Shown: positions 26,791-35,007, counted from the stretch's first letter. The stretch is 64,000 nucleotides of DNA from Actinomadura sp. NAK00032 (GCF_013364275.1 NZ_CP054932.1:8370001-8434000); one strand, 5' to 3'. Program-made: numbers and translations. Notes: a model not told the origin generated them from the sequence alone.

Positions 26791-27522
26791 GTGACCAACG
26801 TTCTGGACGACGGCAAGCTGGAGCGAGTCCTCGCGGTGATGGCGCACCCCGACGACGTCGACTTCGGTGCGGCCGGGACCGTGGCGGGCTGGACGGACCG
26901 GGGCATCGAGGTCGTCTACCTCATGGTGACCGACGGCGACGCGGGCGGCTTCGACGACAACGTCTCCCGTACGGAGATGGCGACGCTGCGCCGCGAGGAG
27001 CAGCGCGCGGCGGCCAAGTGCGCCGGGGTGACCGACGTCCGGTTCCTCGGCCACCCGGACGGGCGGGTCGAGGCGACGCTGGACCTGCGCCGCGACATCG
27101 CCCGGGTGATCCGGCAGGTGCGGCCGGACCGGGTGCTGATGCCGAGCCCGGAGCGCAACTACGAGCGGATCTACCCGAGCCACCCCGACCACCGGGCGGT
27201 GGGCTCGGCGGCGCTCGACGCCGTCTACCCCGACGCCCGCAACCCGTACGCGTTCCCGGAGCTGCTCGCCGACGAGGGCCTGGAGGCGTGGACGGCGCGG
27301 GAGGTGTGGCTCACCGGCGGTCCCGTCGTGAACCACTACGTCGACATCACCGACCGCTTCGAGCGGAAGGTGAACGCGCTGCGCGCGCACGTGAGCCAGA
27401 CCGGGCACATGGGCGACGGGCTGCCGGAGATGCTGCGCGGCTGGCTGGGCGCCAACGCGGCGGCGGCGGGCCTGCCGGAGGGCCGTCTCGCCGAGTCGTT
27501 CCAGGTCGTCGACACCGCCTGA
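26791..27522 (+). CDS. PIG-L family deacetylase (MshB/Mca superfamily)
   Basis: A 243-aa zinc-dependent LmbE-like N-deacetylase. VMAHPDDVDFGAAGT carries the zinc-binding AHPDD motif, RFLGHPDGRV follows, and the third ligand is in YPSHPDHRAVG. The family includes mycothiol enzymes MshB and Mca and GlcNAc-PI deacetylases; this one is shorter than MshB and its substrate is uncertain. Apparently leaderless. The 68-bp gap from the nucleoside hydrolase holds its own promoter, so the two need not be an operon. Confidence 0.88.
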   Translation: MTNVLDDGKLERVLAVMAHPDDVDFGAAGTVAGWTDRGIEVVYLMVTDGDAGGFDDNVSRTEMATLRREEQRAAAKCAGVTDVRFLGHPDGRVEATLDLRRDIARVIRQVRPDRVLMPSPERNYERIYPSHPDHRAVGSAALDAVYPDARNPYAFPELLADEGLEAWTAREVWLTGGPVVNHYVDITDRFERKVNALRAHVSQTGHMGDGLPEMLRGWLGANAAAAGLPEGRLAESFQVVDTA

Positions 27523-27625
27523 GCGCACCCCCAATTTCGGTCACGCTATAAATCCAGTCCCTCACATGCCGTAATTAGCCGCAGATCGGGCATGTACCCC
27601 ACGTGACGGAACACGGGGGGTTGTC

Positions 27626-28081
27626 ATGCAGCATGAGATCGAGGCCACCGCCAGGTCCGGCGCCGAACCGGAAGTGATCTTCAAGCACCTCTGCCTCGCC
27701 GAGGCGTGGGGCGAATGGGGCGGCTTCTGGATCCGCGCCCGGCGCGAGGCCGACGGGACCGAGCACCCGAACGGGATCGGGGCCGTCCGGTCCGTCCCGC
27801 CCTGGCGCGAGGAGGTCGTCGCCTGGGACCCGCCGCGGCACTACGGCTATGTCGCGCACACCGGCCCGCCGCGCCGCCGCGTCCTGGTCGACATCACGCT
27901 GGAGCCGCACTCCGGCGGGACGCTGATCCGCTGGTGCGGCGAGGTCGAGGGCTTCCCGGGGACCGGCCGCTACACGCGGGCCGCCCTGCGCCGCCGGTTC
28001 GGCTCGTACGCGCGCCGCGTCGCCTGGCACGCCGAGCGCTGCGAGCCCGGCTGCCCGGCCCGGCTGCCGGGCGTGCTCTAG
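27626..28081 (+). CDS. SRPBCC-superfamily protein
   Basis: A 151-aa START/Bet v1-fold protein: EIEATARSGAEPEVIFKHLCLAEAWGEWGGFW at the N-terminus, a central GAVRSVPPWREEVVAWDPPRHYGY, and LVDITLEPHSGGTLIRWCGEVEGFPGTGRYTRAALRRRFGSYARR. It is the polyketide-cyclase/dehydrase-like branch used for unrelated ligand-binding jobs. The last residues contain CEPGCPARL. No biosynthetic neighbours, so a role cannot be given. Confidence 0.8.
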   Translation: MQHEIEATARSGAEPEVIFKHLCLAEAWGEWGGFWIRARREADGTEHPNGIGAVRSVPPWREEVVAWDPPRHYGYVAHTGPPRRRVLVDITLEPHSGGTLIRWCGEVEGFPGTGRYTRAALRRRFGSYARRVAWHAERCEPGCPARLPGVL

Positions 28082-28139
28082 CGCCGTCGGCTCCAGCGCT
28101 CTTCGCAACATCACCGGTCGCACGAATTCGGGGGGATCG

Positions 28140-29045
28140 ATGCGACGTCATATCATCGTGCTCGCCCTGGCCGCGGGCGCCACCGGGGCGGGCTTCACCG
28201 CCCACTGGCTCGTCGCCGACGCACCGCAGCGCAAGAGCGGCGCGACCGTCGGCGCCACCGAACCGATCAAGACCGGGCGGGAGGCGGCCGTGGCGAACCG
28301 GCCCGGCACCCGCCCGTTCGACCGCCCGGCGCTGACCCAGGCCGTCCGCGCCTACCTCGGCACCCGTCCGGGCAAGGCGGGGATCATGGCCACCGACCTG
28401 CGCACCGGCCTGTCCTTCGGGCAGAACGAAAACGGCCGGTTCGTCACCGCCAGCGTCATGAAGGTCGACATCCTGTCCAGCCTCGTCCTGCAGCACCAGC
28501 GGGGACGGGACGCGCTGACGGCGGGGCAGCGCGAACTCGCCGGGCAGATGATCCGCGAGAGCGACAACTCGGCGGCCGACGCGCTGTACTCCGCCGCCGG
28601 CGGCGACGGCGGCGTCAAGAAGGCGAACAAGAGCCTCGGCCTGAAGAACACGACGCCGTTCGCCGGGTCGTGGGGCTCGTCCCTGACGACGCCGGCCGAC
28701 CAGGTGCGCCTGCTGCGGAACCTGGCGTCGGACAAGAGCCCCATCAAGGCCGCCAACCGCCAGTACATCCTGGGCCTGATGGGCTCGGTGGTGAAGGAGC
28801 AGGCGTGGGGCGTCAGCGCGGCGGCCCGTCCGGGCGAGAAGGTGGCGCTGAAGAACGGCTGGACGCCGGTCCGGTTCCAGGGGCACGGATGGGCGGTCAA
28901 CAGCATCGGCCGCATCACCGGACGCGACCACGACTTCCTGGTCGCGGTGTGCAGCGGGGACAGCCCGACGATGGAGAAGGGCGTGGACACGGTCGAGCGC
29001 GTGGCCGAGATGGTCGTCAGCACGATGCGCGGCTCGCATCCGTGA
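28140..29045 (+). CDS. Secreted class A beta-lactamase-fold serine hydrolase
   Basis: A 301-aa protein with an N-terminal signal or anchor (HIIVLALAAGATGAGFTA). Active-site boxes of the penicillin-recognising fold: SVMK (SxxK) in FVTASVMKVDILSSLV, ESDNSA (SDN), and KNG in VALKNGWTPV instead of KTG. No clear Omega-loop ExxLN motif is seen, so true beta-lactamase activity is doubtful; it resembles actinomycete serine hydrolases of unknown substrate. A GGGGGG-type ribosome binding site precedes ATG 28140. Confidence 0.85.
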   Translation: MRRHIIVLALAAGATGAGFTAHWLVADAPQRKSGATVGATEPIKTGREAAVANRPGTRPFDRPALTQAVRAYLGTRPGKAGIMATDLRTGLSFGQNENGRFVTASVMKVDILSSLVLQHQRGRDALTAGQRELAGQMIRESDNSAADALYSAAGGDGGVKKANKSLGLKNTTPFAGSWGSSLTTPADQVRLLRNLASDKSPIKAANRQYILGLMGSVVKEQAWGVSAAARPGEKVALKNGWTPVRFQGHGWAVNSIGRITGRDHDFLVAVCSGDSPTMEKGVDTVERVAEMVVSTMRGSHP

Positions 29046-29095
29046 GCCGGCGGGGTCGCGCGGGGCTCCCGGTACGGTCACGGGGGCCCGCGGGC

Positions 29096-29119
29096 CCGGG
29101 CGGCGGGCCGGCCGCCCGG
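29096..29119. terminator. Hairpin between serine hydrolase and DUF4190 gene
   Basis: 9-bp stem CCGGGCGGC/GCCGCCCGG (29096-29104 and 29111-29119) with a 6-nt loop, between two convergent genes. Confidence 0.5.
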
Positions 29120-29135
29120 CGGAATGCCGGTTACG

Positions 29136-29900
29136 TCAGGGGCGCACCGGACGGGTGAGCTTCGTCCCGTCGTTGGCCGCCACGATCACGCAGGTGACGG
29201 TGCGGTCGCCCTGCCGCCACGACTCGTCCGTGGGGTAGTAGAAGGAGTTCCCGAGGCGGCTCGCCGCCGGGTCGCGGTCGATCCGCGCCCGGGTGCGGAT
29301 CTTGCAGCCGTCCGACGCCCGCCGCTGCAGCTCCGACTCCGGCGGCATGATGGAGCCCGTCAGCCGGAAGACCGCCGCCACCTCGCCGTCATGCGGCCCG
29401 GTGCACGGCACGATCTTCACGCTCTCGACCTCGACCGGCTCGGTGTCGGACGGGTTGGACGCGGTCGCGGCGTCGTTGATGCAGTCGCCGACCTCCATCT
29501 TCTGCGCGTCCACCGTCTGGGTCCTGCTCTGCGATGGCCGCGGGAAGGCGCCGTCGCCGGTGCGGTCCGACGAGGAGTCGGCGGCGGCGACCACGATGCC
29601 GATGACGACGCCGGAGACGATCCACAGCGAGGACAGGACGATGCCGGCGATCGCGAACCCGCGGCCGCGGCCGCCGTTCCGGCCGATCTGGCTCAGCGAG
29701 ATCGCCCCGAGGATGATCCCGAGGATGCCGAAGCAGCCGAGCAGCCCGGTGATGAAGGCCGCGACCGCCAGGCCGTTGGTCGAGTCGTTGCGGTACGGGG
29801 AGCCGTACCCGGGCGGGCCCGGCGGGCCGGGAGGCGCCGGCGGCGGCTGGTAAGGGGGTCGGGGACCCGGGTACCCGGATCCGGGGGGAGGGTATGTCAT
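29136..29900 (-). CDS. DUF4190 membrane protein with extracytoplasmic domain
   Basis: A 254-aa protein. The N-terminal 40 residues are Pro/Gly/Tyr-rich (PYQPPPAPPGPPGPPGYGSPY). Two helices of the DUF4190 type follow (LAVAAFITGLLGCFGILGIILGAISL and GFAIAGIVLSSLWIVSGVVIGIVV). The extracytoplasmic C-terminal half has paired cysteines (VGDCINDA, VPCTGPHDGEVAAVF), like septum-formation-type domains in actinomycetes. Start ATG 29900. Function unknown; it may sense or bind envelope components. Confidence 0.8.
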   Translation of the reverse strand: MTYPPPGSGYPGPRPPYQPPPAPPGPPGPPGYGSPYRNDSTNGLAVAAFITGLLGCFGILGIILGAISLSQIGRNGGRGRGFAIAGIVLSSLWIVSGVVIGIVVAAADSSSDRTGDGAFPRPSQSRTQTVDAQKMEVGDCINDAATASNPSDTEPVEVESVKIVPCTGPHDGEVAAVFRLTGSIMPPESELQRRASDGCKIRTRARIDRDPAASRLGNSFYYPTDESWRQGDRTVTCVIVAANDGTKLTRPVRP

Positions 29901-29991
29901 GACCAGGGACTGTATCGGGCACAGATATACATTTGCGGCGAAATGATCGCCGTGCCCCGCAGGTCAGACGAGGCCGGTCGGACGAGGCGGG

Positions 29992-30633
29992 TCAGACGAG
30001 GCGGCGGGCGGCCGCCCAGCGCGACAGCTCGTGCCGGTTGGACAGCTGGAGCTTCCGCAGCACGCTGCTCACGTGCGTCTCGACCGTCTTCACCGAGATG
30101 AACAGCTCCTTGGCGATCTCCTTGTAGGCGTAGCCGCGCGCGATCAGCCGCAGGACGTCCCGCTCCCGCTGGGTGATCTGGTCGAGCTCGGGGTCCACGG
30201 CCGGGACGTCCGACGCGGCGAACGCGTCGAGCACGAACCCGGCGAGCCGCGGCGAGAACACGGCGTCGCCCTCCGCGACCCGGCCGATCGCGTCCGTCAG
30301 CTCCGGACCCGAGATCGTCTTGGTGACGTAGCCGCGCGCCCCGCCGCGCACGACCCCGATCACGTCCTCCGCCGCGTCCGACACCGACAGCGCGAGGAAC
30401 TTCGACGGGACGGCGCCGTGCAGCCGGCGCAGCACCTCGATCCCGCCGCCGCCGGGCAGGTGGACGTCCAGCAGCACGACGTCCGGCCGCGACTCGCGGA
30501 TCACCGCCACCGCCTCGTCGACGTCGCCCGCCTCCCCGACGATCTCGACGCCGCCGCCCAGCTCCGCCTTCACGCCGGTCCGGAACATCTGGTGGTCGTC
30601 CACCAGCACGACCCGCTTCAACGCCTCGCTCAT
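29992..30633 (-). CDS. LuxR/NarL-type response regulator (LiaR-like)
   Basis: A 213-aa response regulator. The receiver has the acidic pair in VVLVDDHQMF and phospho-acceptor D56 in VVLLDVHLPGGGG; SVSDAAEDVIGVVRGGARGYVTKTI carries the Ser/Thr and Lys switch positions. The C-terminal LuxR helix-turn-helix is ITQRERDVLRLIARGYAYKEIAKELFISVKTVETHVSSVLRKLQ. ATG 30633 overlaps the kinase stop by 4 bp (ATGA), so both are one operon. It probably controls the divergent PspC/LiaF-like gene and itself. Confidence 0.92.
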   Translation of the reverse strand: MSEALKRVVLVDDHQMFRTGVKAELGGGVEIVGEAGDVDEAVAVIRESRPDVVLLDVHLPGGGGIEVLRRLHGAVPSKFLALSVSDAAEDVIGVVRGGARGYVTKTISGPELTDAIGRVAEGDAVFSPRLAGFVLDAFAASDVPAVDPELDQITQRERDVLRLIARGYAYKEIAKELFISVKTVETHVSSVLRKLQLSNRHELSRWAAARRLV

Positions 30634-31880
30634 GATTTCTTGATCTCCAGCCGAACCTCGGTGCCCTCGCCGGGAGCCGTGCGGACGGTCGCCTTCCCGC
30701 CGTTGCGCTCCATACGTCCGATGATGGACCCTCGGACGCCCATCCGGTCCGCCGGGACCGCGTCGAGGTCGAATCCCTTGCCCCGGTCGCGGACGAAGAT
30801 GGCGATCTCGTCGCCCGAGACCTCCGCGTACACCGACACCGACGGCGCCTCCGCGTACTTGGCGGCGTTCACCATCGCCTCCCGCGCGGCCTGCAGCGCC
30901 GCGCCGAGGCGCTCGTCCAGCGCCGTGTCGCCCACGCAGACGATCTCGATGGGCACGCCGTGGTCGTCCTCGACCTCCCCGGCGGCCTCCTTGATCGCGG
31001 CGGCGAACGTCCGGTCGGGGTCGGCGCGCGGCTGGTAGAGCCAGGTCCGCAGGGTGCGCTCCTGGGACCGGGCGAGCCGCTGCACCTCGCGGGTGTCGTG
31101 CGCGTTCCGCTGGATCAGGGTCAGCGTGTGCAGCACCGAGTCGTGGACGTGCGCGGCCAGCTCGGCGCGCTCCTGGGAGCGGATGCGCTCGTGCCGCTCG
31201 GCGTCCAGGTCCTGCCAGAGCCGCACCACCCACGGCGTCACGATCACCGCGACCCCGGTCAGGATGATCAGCATGGCGATGATGACGGACCGCGCCTGCG
31301 CCGCCTCCACGTTCTGCACGACGACGCCGCCGATGCCGCCGACGACCAGCAGCAGGCCGAGCAGGCTGCGCAGCCACCGCTGGCGGAGCGGCAGCGTCCA
31401 CCGCTGCCGCTGGTCGCGGTCGGCCTGCTGCCACAGGATCGCGGCGCCGACCCCGCCGACGACGAACGGCCACAGCGCCCACTGCACGACACCCGCCGCG
31501 CCCCACGGCAGCGCCGCGAGGCCCAGCGTGACGGCCGTGTAGACGAGCAGCTGGCCCCAGTCGCGGCCGCGCCGGCGACCGGGCGCCGCGACGGCCGTCG
31601 CACCGTCAGTCCCGCCGGCCGCCGCACCGGCCGGCGGCTCCTTCGCGGCGACGGGCACCAGGATCCAGAACGCGGCGTACGCGGCGACGCCGAGCCCGCT
31701 CGCCACCGTCAGCAGCACGAACGCGGCCCGGACGAGCACCACGTCCACGCCCAGATGCCCGGCGAGGCCACGGCACACCCCGGCCAGCAGCCTGTCCTCG
31801 GCGGCGCGCTCCAGCGGCGGGGACGGCAGCGGCACCGCCTCCGTGCCCACCGCCTCCGTGCCCGCCGCGTCCTGGCTCAC
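30630..31880 (-). CDS. PspC-domain sensor histidine kinase (LiaS-like)
   Basis: A 416-aa membrane kinase. Residues about 22-80 form a PspC domain (EDRLLAGVCRGLAGHLGVDVVLVRAAFVLL). Further membrane helices follow near 110-150, 172-190 and 198-218. The HisKA_3 phospho-acceptor is H246 in LAAHVHDSVLHTLTLI. The ATPase has REAMVNAAKYAEAP (N box), VRDRGKGFDLDAVPADRMGVRGSI (G1) and GEGTEVRLEI. With the response regulator and the divergent PspC/LiaF-like protein this is the layout of LiaFSR-type envelope-stress systems. Confidence 0.92.
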   Translation of the reverse strand: MSQDAAGTEAVGTEAVPLPSPPLERAAEDRLLAGVCRGLAGHLGVDVVLVRAAFVLLTVASGLGVAAYAAFWILVPVAAKEPPAGAAAGGTDGATAVAAPGRRRGRDWGQLLVYTAVTLGLAALPWGAAGVVQWALWPFVVGGVGAAILWQQADRDQRQRWTLPLRQRWLRSLLGLLLVVGGIGGVVVQNVEAAQARSVIIAMLIILTGVAVIVTPWVVRLWQDLDAERHERIRSQERAELAAHVHDSVLHTLTLIQRNAHDTREVQRLARSQERTLRTWLYQPRADPDRTFAAAIKEAAGEVEDDHGVPIEIVCVGDTALDERLGAALQAAREAMVNAAKYAEAPSVSVYAEVSGDEIAIFVRDRGKGFDLDAVPADRMGVRGSIIGRMERNGGKATVRTAPGEGTEVRLEIKKS

Positions 31881-31942
31881 CGCCGCCCTTCCCTCGGAAC
31901 TCCCACGTCACCGATCGTCACACGCCCCCGGCCCGGACCGCA

Positions 31943-31990
31943 TCAGGGACCTACCCCGGTCCCGGTTCAGGGTCGGGTCAGGGACGTCCC
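31943..31990. promoter_or_regulatory. Paired GGGAC dyads between liaS-like and liaF-like genes
   Basis: Two related sites in the 149-bp divergent region: GGGACC-TACCCC-GGTCCC at 31946-31963 and the palindrome GGGACGTCCC at 31981-31990, each preceded by TCA (TCAGGGAC direct repeat at 31943 and 31978). They are candidate sites for the LiaR-like regulator. Confidence 0.45.
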
Positions 31991-32029
31991 CGATACCCCG
32001 CGCGGCGGGCGGCGGGCCACCATGGGGGC

Positions 32030-33316
32030 ATGAGCATGGCAGGCAGGGAAGGCGAGCAGGCGACGCGGGAGCGGACGGGGCCGGGCTACTCGCGGCTGGC
32101 GCGGGACGCCGACCGGCGCCTCCTCGCCGGCGTGTGCACCGGGCTCGGCCGCTACACCGGCATCGACCCGGTCGTCTTCCGGGTGGGCTTCGCGATTCTC
32201 GTGCTGGCGCACGGGCAGGGGATCCTCCTCTACATCGCGGCGGCGCTGCTGATGCCCGCGAGCCCCGGCGAGTCGTCGCTCGCGGAGCAGCTGTTCAAGC
32301 GGTGGTTCGACGCGCAGGCCGTCCTGTCGATCCTCGGTGCACTGCTGTGCGTCGGCGTCGCGCTCAGCCTGTTCGGCGGGGCCTACACCGACACGATCGC
32401 CGTGATGGTGGTGTTCGGGCTGGTGCTGGTGGTGGCGCACTCGCGGGGCGCGGACCTGGTGGGCGCCGCGCGGTCGGTCCCCGAGCGGCTCGCCGGGCAC
32501 CCGCCGGAGCCGTCCGCGGCGTGGGCGCGGCCGGCGGCGAGCGGCGGCGTGTCATTCGACAAGGACGTCCCCGAGGAGCCGCGGGCGGGCGGGGGGCTGC
32601 CCGCCGGCATGATCGACCTCGCCGAGTACTCCGCCGCCCGCGCCGGCGCGCCCGCCGAGGACGTCCGCACGGCGGCGAAGGCCGACCGGACGGCGTGCGG
32701 GAAGCGCGGCCGGTCGCCGGCGGCGGCGATCACGCTGCTGGCCGCCATGGCGGCGGGCGCGGCGCTGATCCCCGTCGCGAACGGGTACCCGGCGCCCGAC
32801 TCGTGGCTGATCGTCATGGCGCCCGCGCTCGCGGTCGTCGGGCTCGGCCTCGTCGTCGGCGGCTGGTTCCGCACGCGCGGCCTCGCCACGGCGGGCACCG
32901 TGCTGACCTTGAGCATGCTGACCACGACCGTGGCGGGGGACATGCCGCGCAACGCCGAGTACGGGGCCGTCGACTGGCGTCCCACCGACATGTCGCAGAC
33001 GAACCAGGTCTACAAGGTCGGCGTCGGCCAGGGCGACCTCGACCTCACCGCGCTGCCGATCGCGCCCGGCCAGCGCGTCACCATCGACGCGCAGGTGCTC
33101 CTCGGCGGGCTGGCGGTCACGCTGCCGCCGGGCGCCCGGGTCACCGTGGACGCGCGGATCGCGCTCGGCGACCTGCGCGTCCAGAACCGGACGACGAGCG
33201 GGCCCAACGCGAGGCTCACGCAGGTCCTCGAACCGGAGAAGCCGGGCGGCAACCCGCCGCTGATCGAGCTGCGCATACGCGGGAAGGTCGGAGACGTGGA
33301 CGTGACCCGTGGCTGA
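32030..33316 (+). CDS. PspC-domain membrane protein with LiaF-like C-terminus
   Basis: A 428-aa protein. The N-terminal PspC domain (RDADRRLLAGVCTGLGRYTGIDPVVFRVGFAILVLA, about residues 23-75) includes its helix. More helices follow (AVLSILGALLCVGVALSLFGG, IAVMVVFGLVLVVAHS, AITLLAAMAAGAALIPV, WLIVMAPALAVVGLGLVVGG). The C-terminal 120 residues form a beta-rich repeat (VGQGDLDLTALPIAPGQ, VLLGGLAVTLPPGARVTVDARIALGDLRVQNR) like the LiaF/DUF2154 domain. ATG 32030. Divergent from the kinase; probably a LiaF-like modulator of it. Confidence 0.85.
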   Translation: MSMAGREGEQATRERTGPGYSRLARDADRRLLAGVCTGLGRYTGIDPVVFRVGFAILVLAHGQGILLYIAAALLMPASPGESSLAEQLFKRWFDAQAVLSILGALLCVGVALSLFGGAYTDTIAVMVVFGLVLVVAHSRGADLVGAARSVPERLAGHPPEPSAAWARPAASGGVSFDKDVPEEPRAGGGLPAGMIDLAEYSAARAGAPAEDVRTAAKADRTACGKRGRSPAAAITLLAAMAAGAALIPVANGYPAPDSWLIVMAPALAVVGLGLVVGGWFRTRGLATAGTVLTLSMLTTTVAGDMPRNAEYGAVDWRPTDMSQTNQVYKVGVGQGDLDLTALPIAPGQRVTIDAQVLLGGLAVTLPPGARVTVDARIALGDLRVQNRTTSGPNARLTQVLEPEKPGGNPPLIELRIRGKVGDVDVTRG

Positions 33317-33560
33317 GCGGCGAGAGGACGCGGGAAACGCGGGGAACGGGGGGAACGCGGTGAAGCGGTACCGGTTCGACCCGGCGGGGCCGGTGACGGG
33401 GTTGTTCTTCCTCGCCCTGGCGGGGCTGTTCCTCGCCGAGGGGCTGTCGGACGAGCGGATCCTGTCCGGGACGGTGCTGGCCCCGGTGGTGCTGATCGGG
33501 CTCGGCCTCGTCGGGACCGTCCGGGTGCTGACCCGGGGGCGGCGCCGGCACCTGCGCTGA
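33309..33560 (+). CDS. Small two-helix membrane protein
   Basis: An 83-aa protein whose GTG start (33309) overlaps the end of the PspC/LiaF-like gene by 8 bp, indicating coupled translation. After a 25-residue Asn/Gly/Arg-rich tail it has two hydrophobic helices (AGPVTGLFFLALAGLFLAEGL and LAPVVLIGLGLVGTVRVL) and a basic end (RGRRRHLR). No family recognised; operon context suggests part of the envelope-stress module. Confidence 0.75.
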   Translation: MAERREDAGNAGNGGNAVKRYRFDPAGPVTGLFFLALAGLFLAEGLSDERILSGTVLAPVVLIGLGLVGTVRVLTRGRRRHLR

Positions 33561-33634
33561 TCCGCCGCCGGGGAACGCGAAGTAGGGTGATCCCAACGGC
33601 AGATGAGGGAGCGGATCTCCGGGAGCGGGTTTCC

Positions 33635-34339
33635 ATGACGGGGCAGGCCGGGGCGCCCGACGCGGGCTGCGCGGACGTGCTGCCCGGATCCCGGTCCGCG
33701 CTGGACCCGGGCCGCGCCATCAAGCCCGGACGGCACGGCCTGTCCCCCGAGACCGTCGCCGGCATCCAGCGGGGGCGGCTGATCGACGCGTTCGTCCAGG
33801 TCGTCTGCGAGCGCGGGTTCGCGCACACCACGATCAGCCGGGTCACCGAGGCCGCCGGCGTCACGAAGAAGACGTTCTACGCGCACTTCACCGATCTGGA
33901 CGAGTGCTTCCTCGCCGCCTACCGGCGCGGCATGGACATCCTGCTCGGCCGCATGACGCAGGCGTACGAGGCCGAGCCGAGCCGCCCGGACGGGGTCCAC
34001 GCGGCGCTGCGCACGCTGCTCGCCGCGCTGGCCCGCGAGCCCCGGTTCGCGCGGGCGTCGCTGGTGGAGGCGAACGCGGCGGGCCCGCAGGTCCGGCAGG
34101 CGCGGCTGGACGACCTCGTCCGGTTCCGCGCGTTCTTCACCGGACCGTCGCTGCCGCCTGTCCCGGTCGCCGTGATCGACGCGATCGTCGGCGGCGTCTA
34201 CAGCGCGATCCACGTCCAGATGGAGACGGGCGACCCGGCGGAGCTGCCGTCGCTGCTGCCCTCGCTGACCTACTTCGCGCTGCTGCCGCTCGTCGGCCGG
34301 GAGGCGGCGTCCCGCTACCTCACCGAAGAGCCGCGTTAA
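33635..34339 (+). CDS. TetR-family regulator
   Basis: A 234-aa regulator. The helix-turn-helix is QRGRLIDAFVQVVCERGFAHTTISRVTEAAGVTKKTFYAHFTDLDECFLAAY, preceded by about 50 extra N-terminal residues. The C-terminal half has the ligand-domain helices ALRTLLAALAREPRFARASLVEANAAG. ATG 33635 follows GGGAGCGGGT; an in-frame GTG at 33587 exists. Target unknown; it follows the PspC module by 74 bp and could be separate. Confidence 0.85.
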   Translation: MTGQAGAPDAGCADVLPGSRSALDPGRAIKPGRHGLSPETVAGIQRGRLIDAFVQVVCERGFAHTTISRVTEAAGVTKKTFYAHFTDLDECFLAAYRRGMDILLGRMTQAYEAEPSRPDGVHAALRTLLAALAREPRFARASLVEANAAGPQVRQARLDDLVRFRAFFTGPSLPPVPVAVIDAIVGGVYSAIHVQMETGDPAELPSLLPSLTYFALLPLVGREAASRYLTEEPR

Positions 34340-34357
34340 GGCCGGGCGTAAAGGCGG

Positions 34358-34383
34358 CGTGTTAGGGCCGCGTGTTAGGGCCG
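34358..34383. repeat. Tandem 13-mer at convergent stops
   Basis: CGTGTTAGGGCCG repeated head to tail at 34358-34370 and 34371-34383, preceded by a degenerate CGTTAAGGCCGGG copy that carries the TetR stop. The second perfect copy includes the stop (TTA 34375-34377) of the minus-strand cupin gene. Confidence 0.8.
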
Positions 34384-34797
34384 GGCGTCCGGCTCGGCGG
34401 CGTGCAGGCTGACGGCGAAGGCCGGGCCGGGGTTCGTGAGCGCCTGCGGGCCGCCGTGCACGCGGACCCGGTTGGCGCGCAGCGGCCGCTCGGTGACGCC
34501 GCGCTCGGTGATCGTGACGACGGCCAGCTCCCCCGCGACGAGCGTGCTGACGCCGCCGTGGACGGTACCGCCGTGGCCGGGCGGCCAGGTCGTCAGCCAG
34601 GCGCCGTCGCCGAGCGGGACGTCCTGCGGGCGGTCCGCGTCGAACCGGACGAGCCGCCACCACTCGCCGGGGCGTCCGGCCAGGTCGCGGACGCGGGCGG
34701 CGAGCTGCCCGGCGGTCGGCGGGCGGACGGCGACGGTGCGGCCGTGCGGGTCGTCCTGGCCGCGCATGGCGATGTCGGGAACCACGGAGAGGTCCAT
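34375..34797 (-). CDS. Cysteine-dioxygenase-like cupin, degenerate metal site
   Basis: A 140-aa small cupin. The order RVRDLAGRPGEWWRLVRFDADRPQDVPLGDGAWLTTWPPGHGGTVHGGVSTLVAGELAVVTI and RVRVHGGPQALTNPG...SLHAAEPD resembles bacterial cysteine dioxygenase-like proteins, which oxidise cysteine to cysteine sulfinate. The expected HxH pair is reduced: only one His (TVHGG) sits where HDHGGS is usual, though a second lies in RVHGG and a third in SLHAAE. Activity is therefore uncertain. ATG 34797 is the natural start. The Cys-rich leader ORF 65 bp upstream supports a cysteine connection. Confidence 0.65.
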   Translation of the reverse strand: MDLSVVPDIAMRGQDDPHGRTVAVRPPTAGQLAARVRDLAGRPGEWWRLVRFDADRPQDVPLGDGAWLTTWPPGHGGTVHGGVSTLVAGELAVVTITERGVTERPLRANRVRVHGGPQALTNPGPAFAVSLHAAEPDARP

Positions 34798-34862
34798 GGG
34801 AAGACGGGTCCTTCGTGTGTACGGATCTCGTGTGTACGGATGTCGGGCCGGTGCGAGACGGT

Positions 34863-34955
34863 TCAGCGACAACACGAAGGACACAGCGCGCTGGCCGCGC
34901 GGCGCAGGGCCACGGGGCTGCTGGTCGACGGCAGGGTCGACGGGCGCTCGGTCAC
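34863..34955 (-). CDS. Cysteine-rich leader peptide (30 aa)
   Basis: A 30-codon ORF from GTG 34955: VTERPSTLPSTSSPVALRR then AASALCPSCCR and TGA. The VALRR-ASALC core matches short putative leader peptides found upstream of sulfur genes in actinobacteria. All three Cys codons are TGT, rare at this GC content, and the last two are directly before Arg-stop. Such peptides act as cysteine attenuators: ribosomes stall on Cys codons when cysteine is scarce. The next gene, 65 bp on, is the cysteine-dioxygenase-like cupin. No Shine-Dalgarno; the start sits 7 nt after a predicted -10 box, so it is probably leaderless. Confidence 0.65.
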   Translation of the reverse strand: MTERPSTLPSTSSPVALRRAASALCPSCCR

Positions 34956-34962
34956 GAGCACA

Positions 34963-34992
34963 AGGAGACACTCGGTCACCGAGGATTGTCAA
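34963..34992 (-). promoter_or_regulatory. Promoter with embedded palindrome, leader peptide gene
   Basis: Reading the minus strand: TTGACA (34992-34987), 18-nt spacer, TCTCCT (34968-34963, weak -10), 7 nt, then GTG. A perfect 13-bp palindrome CTCGGT-G-ACCGAG (34983-34971) occupies the spacer, so a repressor could sit between the boxes. Confidence 0.55.
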
Positions 34993-35007
34993 ACCGATCA
35001 CCGCGTG

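Noticed and set aside
28140..29045. Antibiotic-inactivating beta-lactamase
   Set aside because: SxxK and SDN boxes are present but the third box is KNG and no ExxLN Omega loop is seen; only the fold is supported.
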